46,517 nt of DNA from Saccoglossus kowalevskii (lineage: Eukaryota; Hemichordata; Enteropneusta; Harrimaniidae): assembly GCF_000003605.2 (NCBI RefSeq), contig NW_003147296.1, forward strand, positions 7,502 through 54,018. Reading direction: 5' to 3'. Both the position numbers and the translations under genes were made by a program. Within the stretch, counting starts at the first letter, position 1. Each line of letters starts with the position of its first letter. The notes under the pieces were generated by a model. It did no database searches, was not told where the DNA came from, and saw only the letters and a list, made by a program, of their open reading frames with translations. Shown here piece after piece: positions 41,901 through 46,517 of the stretch.

Positions 41901-43221
41901 AGAGTACGTAGTTGAAATCGTGGACTCCAACTGTCTTCAGTCGAACCTATTAATAGGAATAAATGGCCTAGATTCAGGTACACCACCTGGGTTTCCACAT
42001 GAGCCAATCAGAATGTGGTCTTGCTAGCAGCTGTCTTACGTAGACAAATCAGTAGATGGTACACATCCTTTGTTATGTGAATCACAAGCACACCTGGCAG
42101 ATTCCAATTGGCTTGTATATTTCCTTTGAGGTCTCAATACAACAAACAAACACCATGCTATAGATTGTCATACTTGGAATTCTACTCTATACTCTGTTAC
42201 CCATCAAAAATGAAACAGCAACAACACACGAATTGTATAGTAAAATGTCATACACAATCACATTATTATTATTATTAACTGTATTAACATTGGGGTAAGC
42301 GGATTAGGGACACGACTCAATACTTATTTTTACTTATAAACTCTTCTACGTAACAGTAACGTTTGTGTCTACGAATGGAAAATTGGCCATTCTCTACGAT
42401 GATTGTGTTTTAGTCTAAACATTTTAAAGCAACTGGCTACCTTCATGGCAGGGTGTCGCACTTCATATTCTCGGTTCTCATACATTCGCACACACGCAGA
42501 ATACAAACGTCACAGAAACACAGTGTCCATACTTTTGTGTATGCAAATGTTGTTTGTGATTAACATCAACAATGTGACGAATAAACATATTTATATTAGA
42601 CTTCAAACTCGCCAAAATAGAATTCAAAATGTGTAATACACTTATACAATTTTAGATGATTGTGGAAAGGATGAATTTCACTGTGACAAAGGTAGCGAAA
42701 ATGGAGTGTGTATACCCTCGAATCTGGTTTGTAATAACATATTGGACTGTTACGATGGCCAAGACGAAGATAATTGTGGTAAGAGTTGATGTTATTAGAG
42801 AATAACAATATTTGTGTGTGAACAGTTTAATTGAAATCTCAGAATTCTTCAAAACAATATTGGAATAACTTGTACTAAATAAACTTAATAATAAGCTGCG
42901 ATGACATAATACATACATATCAAGTTTCATTGAGAACTAGTAAGTGGTTATTAACAAATAATTGTATAGTGGCATAATTTATGTAACAACCAATTTCATC
43001 TGTTTGAATACTTACAGTAGTTTTTTCCCAAGTAATGAGTCATCCTGAGTAACTTCATTTGTTTTAGGATCGCATTATTTGAATCATATCAATATTTTCA
43101 GAATGTGATACAACAATAGATTATAGGTGTATCCTGTCATTAGAGTGTATTCCTAAGATAAAAACGTGTGATGGTGAATACGATTGTAGAGATGGCAGTG
43201 ACGAAAGCAACAATGTCTGTG
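38603..43221 (+). CDS. Gene B: tandem paralogue of gene A (5' half, five exons, partial)
   Basis: The same exon order, exon lengths and phases as gene A: N-terminus/TM1 (38603-38921), FPSVTVCN exon (39986-40127), LDLa1 (40425-40544), LDLa2 (42656-42778), LDLa3 (43102-43221). It is open throughout, so nothing marks it as a pseudogene. It continues beyond the window; the next exon (first FTP module by analogy) must lie beyond the 28-bp array. An initiator is available in this copy at Met 38616. Gene A lies 13.4 kb upstream in the same orientation, so this is a tandem duplication. Confidence 0.88.
38922..39985 (+). other. Gene B intron 1
   Basis: 1.06 kb, against 6.9 kb in gene A; it lacks the LINE and the MITEs, so those inserted in A after the duplication or were never copied. 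An open stretch at 39170-39373 is not supported as an exon. Confidence 0.6.
39986..40127 (+). CDS. Gene B exon: FPSVTVCN strand
   Basis: A 142-bp exon, phase 0 in and phase 1 out, acceptor TATTGCAG, donor TATG|GTAAGT. It encodes IAVVSSNELMFPSVTVCNTN. It differs from gene A at about 10 of 142 bases, seven of them in the last 40. Confidence 0.9.
40425..40544 (+). CDS. Gene B exon: LDLa repeat 1
   Basis: A 120-bp exon, phase 1-1, acceptor CTCCACAG, donor TATG|GTAAGG. It encodes CMDGDFNCTNGIQC and VCDGIIHCEDKSDESDC. About 94 percent identical to the gene A exon at DNA level, while flanking introns do not align by eye beyond the splice sites. Confidence 0.92.
40545..42655 (+). other. Gene B intron with a dispersed-repeat copy
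   Basis: A 2.1-kb intron. It holds the second copy of the 33.4-kb repeat (about 41967-42110) and a short (ATT)n run near 42265. It lacks the 66/68-bp array present in the matching intron of gene A. Nothing else is recognised. Confidence 0.6.
41967..42110. repeat. Single-unit copy of the dispersed repeat at 33413-33780
   Basis: It shares CTAGATTCAGGTACACCACC, TTTCCACATGAGCCAATCAG and ACATCCTTTGTTATG with the 33.4-kb copy, with scattered differences (about 88-90 percent by eye). It contains only one version of the 65-bp unit. Confidence 0.85.
42656..42778 (+). CDS. Gene B exon: LDLa repeat 2
   Basis: A 123-bp exon, phase 1-1, acceptor ATTTTAG, donor TGTG|GTAAGA. It encodes DCGKDEFHCDKGSENGVC and VCNNILDCYDGQDEDNC. 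The first acidic position of the Ca cluster, Asp in gene A (VCDK), is Asn here (VCNN), which may weaken calcium binding. Confidence 0.9.
42779..43101 (+). other. Gene B intron, nothing recognised
   Basis: A 323-bp intron, donor GTAAGA, acceptor ATATTTTCAG. Confidence 0.6.
43102..43221 (+). CDS. Gene B exon: LDLa repeat 3, GC donor
   Basis: A 120-bp exon, phase 1-1. It encodes ECDTTIDYRC, LECIPKIKTC and CDGEYDCRDGSDESNNVC, with six cysteines. The donor reads TGTG|GCAAGT: a GC-AG intron, where gene A has GTAAGC. GC donors with otherwise strong consensus, as here, are normally spliced. Confidence 0.9.
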
Positions 43222-43655
43222 GCAAGTATATCTCTAGTACATGATTATTTATGTTGTCAAAGAATCAATGAAAAGGAAGTACCTCCGTCTATCTATTAAA
43301 TTGCAGCATTCGTTAATTATATAACAATAACAATAATTTAAATGCTGTGTTGTTTTCTCTTTCAAAGCACCCACACATCAACAACCACGTTGAAAGATCA
43401 TGTTGGCATGACATAATCAAGACTGTAAACATAATTTTTCTTTCTTCCTGTATCTATTTAAGCATAGGCTGAAATCAGTATTGCTTGGAAACTTATAAAC
43501 GTGGCCAAACATATTTAGTGAAACGTTACAAATTGTCATATATAATGATATAACTAGCAAGTGTTTATTTATTTATCACATGCCATTGATGTTGAGTTGC
43601 AGATTAGCTGCTTTAGCTGTAAAATTCTTCCTAATGTAAATTGCACTTGAGAAAA
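43222..43655 (+). other. Gene B intron before the minisatellite
   Basis: Homologous to the gene A intron after LDLa3: AATAATTTAAATG near 43335 aligns with AATTATTTAAATG near 12890. No other feature. Confidence 0.6.
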
Positions 43656-46517
43656 CTAGCGTTATAATACAGAATTAGCCAAACTTCCATTGCAATACAG
43701 CATTAGTTAAACTGTCATTACAATACAGCATTAGCCAAACTGTCATTACAATAGAGCATTAGCCAAACTGCCATTACAATACAGCATTAGCAAAACTGCC
43801 ATTACAATACAGCATTAGCAAAACTGTCATTACAATACAGCATTAGCCAAACTGCCATTGCAATACAGCATAAGCCAAACTGCCATTACAATACAACACT
43901 AGCCAAACTGCCATTAAAATACAGCATTAGCAAAACTGCCATTGCAATACAGCATAAGCCAAACTGCCATTACAATACAACACTAGCCAAACTGCCATTA
44001 CAATACAGCATTAGCAAAACTGCCATTGCAATACAGCATAAGCCAAACTGCCATTGCAATACAACACTAGCCAAACTGCCATTAAAATACAGCATTAGCC
44101 AAACTGCCATTATAATACAGCATTAGCCAAACTGCCATTACAATACAGCATTAGCCAAACTGCCATTACAATACAGCATTAGCAAAACTGTCATTACAAT
44201 ACAGCATTAGCCAAACTGCCATTACAATACAGCATTAGCAAAACTGCCATTGCAATACAGCATAAGCCAAACTGCCATTACAATACAACACTAGCCAAAC
44301 TGCCATTATAATACAGCATCAGCTAAATTTCCATTACAATACAGCATTAGCCAAACTTCCATTACAATACAGCAGTATCAAAACTCTCATTATAATACAG
44401 TATTAGTCAAACTGCCATTACAATATATCGTTAGCCAAACTGCCATTACAATACACTAGCCAAACTACCATTACAATACAACATTAGCCAAACTGCCATT
44501 ACAATACAGCATAAGCCAAACTGCCATTACAATACAGCATTAACCAAAATGCCATTGCAATATATCATTAGCAAAACTGCCATTACAATACAACATTAGC
44601 AAAACTGCCATTACAATACAGCATTAGCCAAACTGCCATTACAATACAACACTAGCCAAACTGCCATTACAATACAGCATTAACCAAACTGTCATTACAA
44701 TACAACACTAGCCAAACTGCCATTACAATACAGCATTAGCAAAACTGTCATTACAATACAGCATTAGTCAAACTGCCATTACAATACAGCATTAACCAAA
44801 CTGTCATTACAATACATCATTAGTCAAACTGCCATTACAATACAGCATTAGTCAAACCGCCATTACAATACAGCATTAGTCAAACTGCCATTACAATACA
44901 GCGTTAGCCAAACTGTCATTACAATACAGCATTAGCCAAACGTCCATTACAATACATCATTAGCCAAACTGTCATTACAATACAGAATTAGTCAGACTGC
45001 CATTACAATACAGCATTAGCCAAACTGTCATTACAATACATCATTAGTCAAACTGCCATTACAATACAGCATTAGTCAAACCGCCATTACAATACAGCAT
45101 TAGTCAAACTGCCATTACAATACATCATTAACCAAACTGCCATTACAATACAGCATTAGCCAAACTACCATTACAATACAGAATTAGCCAAACTGCCATT
45201 ACAATACAGCATTACAAACTTCCATTACAATACAGCATTAGCCAAACGTCATTACAATACAGCATTAGCCAAACTGTCATTACAATACAGCATTAGCCAA
45301 ACTGTCATTACAATACAGCATTAGCCATAACTGCCATTACAATACTAGCATTAGCCAAACTGCCATTACAATACATCATTAGCCAAACTGCCATTACAAT
45401 ACAGCATTATTCAAACTGCCATTACAATACAGCATTAGCCAAACTACAATTACAATACAGCATTAGCCAAACTGCCATTACAATACAGCATTAGCCAAAC
45501 TGCCATTACAATACAGCATTAGCCTAACTGCCATTACAATGCAGCATTAGCCAAACTGCCATTGCAATACAACACTAGCCAAACTGCCATTAAAATACAG
45601 CATTAGCCAAACTGCCATTATAATACAGCATATGCCAAACTGCCACTACAATGCAGTATTAGCCAAATTACCATTACAATACAGCATTAACCAAACTTCC
45701 ATTACAATACAGCATTAACCAAACTTCCATTACAATACAGCATTAGCCAAACTGTCATTACAATACAGCATTAGCCAAACGTCCATAACAATACATCATT
45801 AGCCAAACTGTCATTACAATACAGCATTAGCCAAACTTCCATTACAATACAGCATTAGCCAAACTGCCATTACAATACAGCATTAGCCAAACTGCCATTA
45901 CAATGCAGCATTAGCCAAACTGCCATTACAATACAACACTAGCCAAACTGCCATTAAAATACAGCATCAGCCAAACTGCCATTATAATACAGCATTAGCC
46001 AAACTGCCATTACAATGCAGTATTAGCCAAATTACCATTACAATACAGCATTAACCAAACTTCCATTACAATACAGCATTAGCCAAACTGTCATTACAAT
46101 ACAGCATTAGCCAAACTGCCATTACAATACAGCATTAGCAAAACTGCCATTGCAATACAGCATAAGCCAAACTGCCATTACAATACAACACTAGCCAAAC
46201 TGCCATTACAATACAGCATCAGCTAAATTTCCATTACAATACAGCATTAGCCAAACTTCCATTACAATACAGCAGTATCAAAACTCTCATTATAATACAG
46301 TATTAGTCAAACTGCCATTACAATATATCGTTAGCCAAACTGCCATTACAATACACTAGCCAAACTACCATTACAATACAACATTAGCCAAACTGCCATT
46401 ACAATACAGCATAAGCCAAACTGCCATTACAATACAGCATTAACCAAAATGCCATTGCAATATATCATTAGCAAAACTGCCATTACAATACAACACTTGC
46501 CAAACTGCCATTATAAT
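43656..46517. repeat. 28-bp minisatellite, about 100 units, running off the window
   Basis: The unit core is TAGCCAAACTGCCATTACAA followed by TACAGCAT. Frequent variants are CATTGCAATACAG, AACACTAGCC, GTCATTAC, TTCCATTAC and CATAAGCC. Contiguous units occupy about 2.86 kb. TAG within the unit and a length not divisible by three exclude coding use. There are no spacers, so it is not a CRISPR array. Variant patterns show higher-order duplications (offsets 364 and 1900 bp). Confidence 0.97.

Noticed and set aside
43656-46517. CRISPR-like array of 28-bp repeats
   Set aside because: Units are directly contiguous with no unique spacers, the units vary, and the context is a eukaryotic intron. It is a minisatellite.

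Overview
The window is animal nuclear DNA. It is AT-rich, nearly all of its coding sequence is split into short exons with GT-AG junctions, and it carries a decayed LINE, MITEs, minisatellites and one assembly gap of 125 Ns. The gene content (a DEG/ENaC channel fused to LDL-receptor A, fucolectin-type and PAN modules) suggests a marine invertebrate, probably a lophotrochozoan or an invertebrate deuterostome. The sequence alone does not settle the species.

Layout, left to right. 1-3372: non-coding, with a dispersed hairpin-rich repeat at about 1340-2241. 3373-25167, plus strand: gene A, a complete or nearly complete mosaic DEG/ENaC sodium-channel subunit. I could place 23 coding exons with matching phases, giving about 1267 codons without the first residues. 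Its first large intron (3698-10632) holds a long-TIR MITE with a second MITE nested inside it, and a minus-strand LINE (about 5215-9475). That LINE has a viroplasmin-like ORF1, an SGNH fold, an AP endonuclease and a reverse transcriptase, all inactivated. Later introns carry a 66/68-bp tandem array, tRNA-like repeats and a TTAA-flanked MITE. 25168-38602: intergenic DNA in which I recognise no gene. It has candidate polyadenylation signals, a tRNA-like SINE fragment, the N gap and a 65-bp minisatellite. 38603-43221, plus strand: the 5' half of gene B, a tandem paralogue of gene A (TM1, first ectodomain exon, three LDLa exons). About 43656 to the window end: a 28-bp minisatellite of roughly 100 copies, in the intron where gene A continues into its first fucolectin module. 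The rest of gene B lies outside the window.

Biological reading. A standard DEG/ENaC/ASIC subunit has about 500-600 residues. Gene A keeps all the channel hallmarks: the N-terminal HG motif, TM1, FPSVTVCN, the Cys-rich ectodomain, and TM2 with a GIS filter. Between the start of the ectodomain and the rest of the finger it inserts about 700 residues, ordered LDLa-LDLa-LDLa-FTP-FTP-FTP-PAN-LDLa. Every inserted exon is flanked by phase-1 introns, the signature of exon shuffling. Fucolectin modules 2 and 3 keep the His/Arg/Arg sugar-binding residues and adjacent cysteines of eel fucolectin, while module 1 has lost them. I infer a cation channel with a built-in glycan- and ligand-sensing ectodomain, which is the most interesting system in the window. 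All exon boundaries and repeat alignments were derived by eye.
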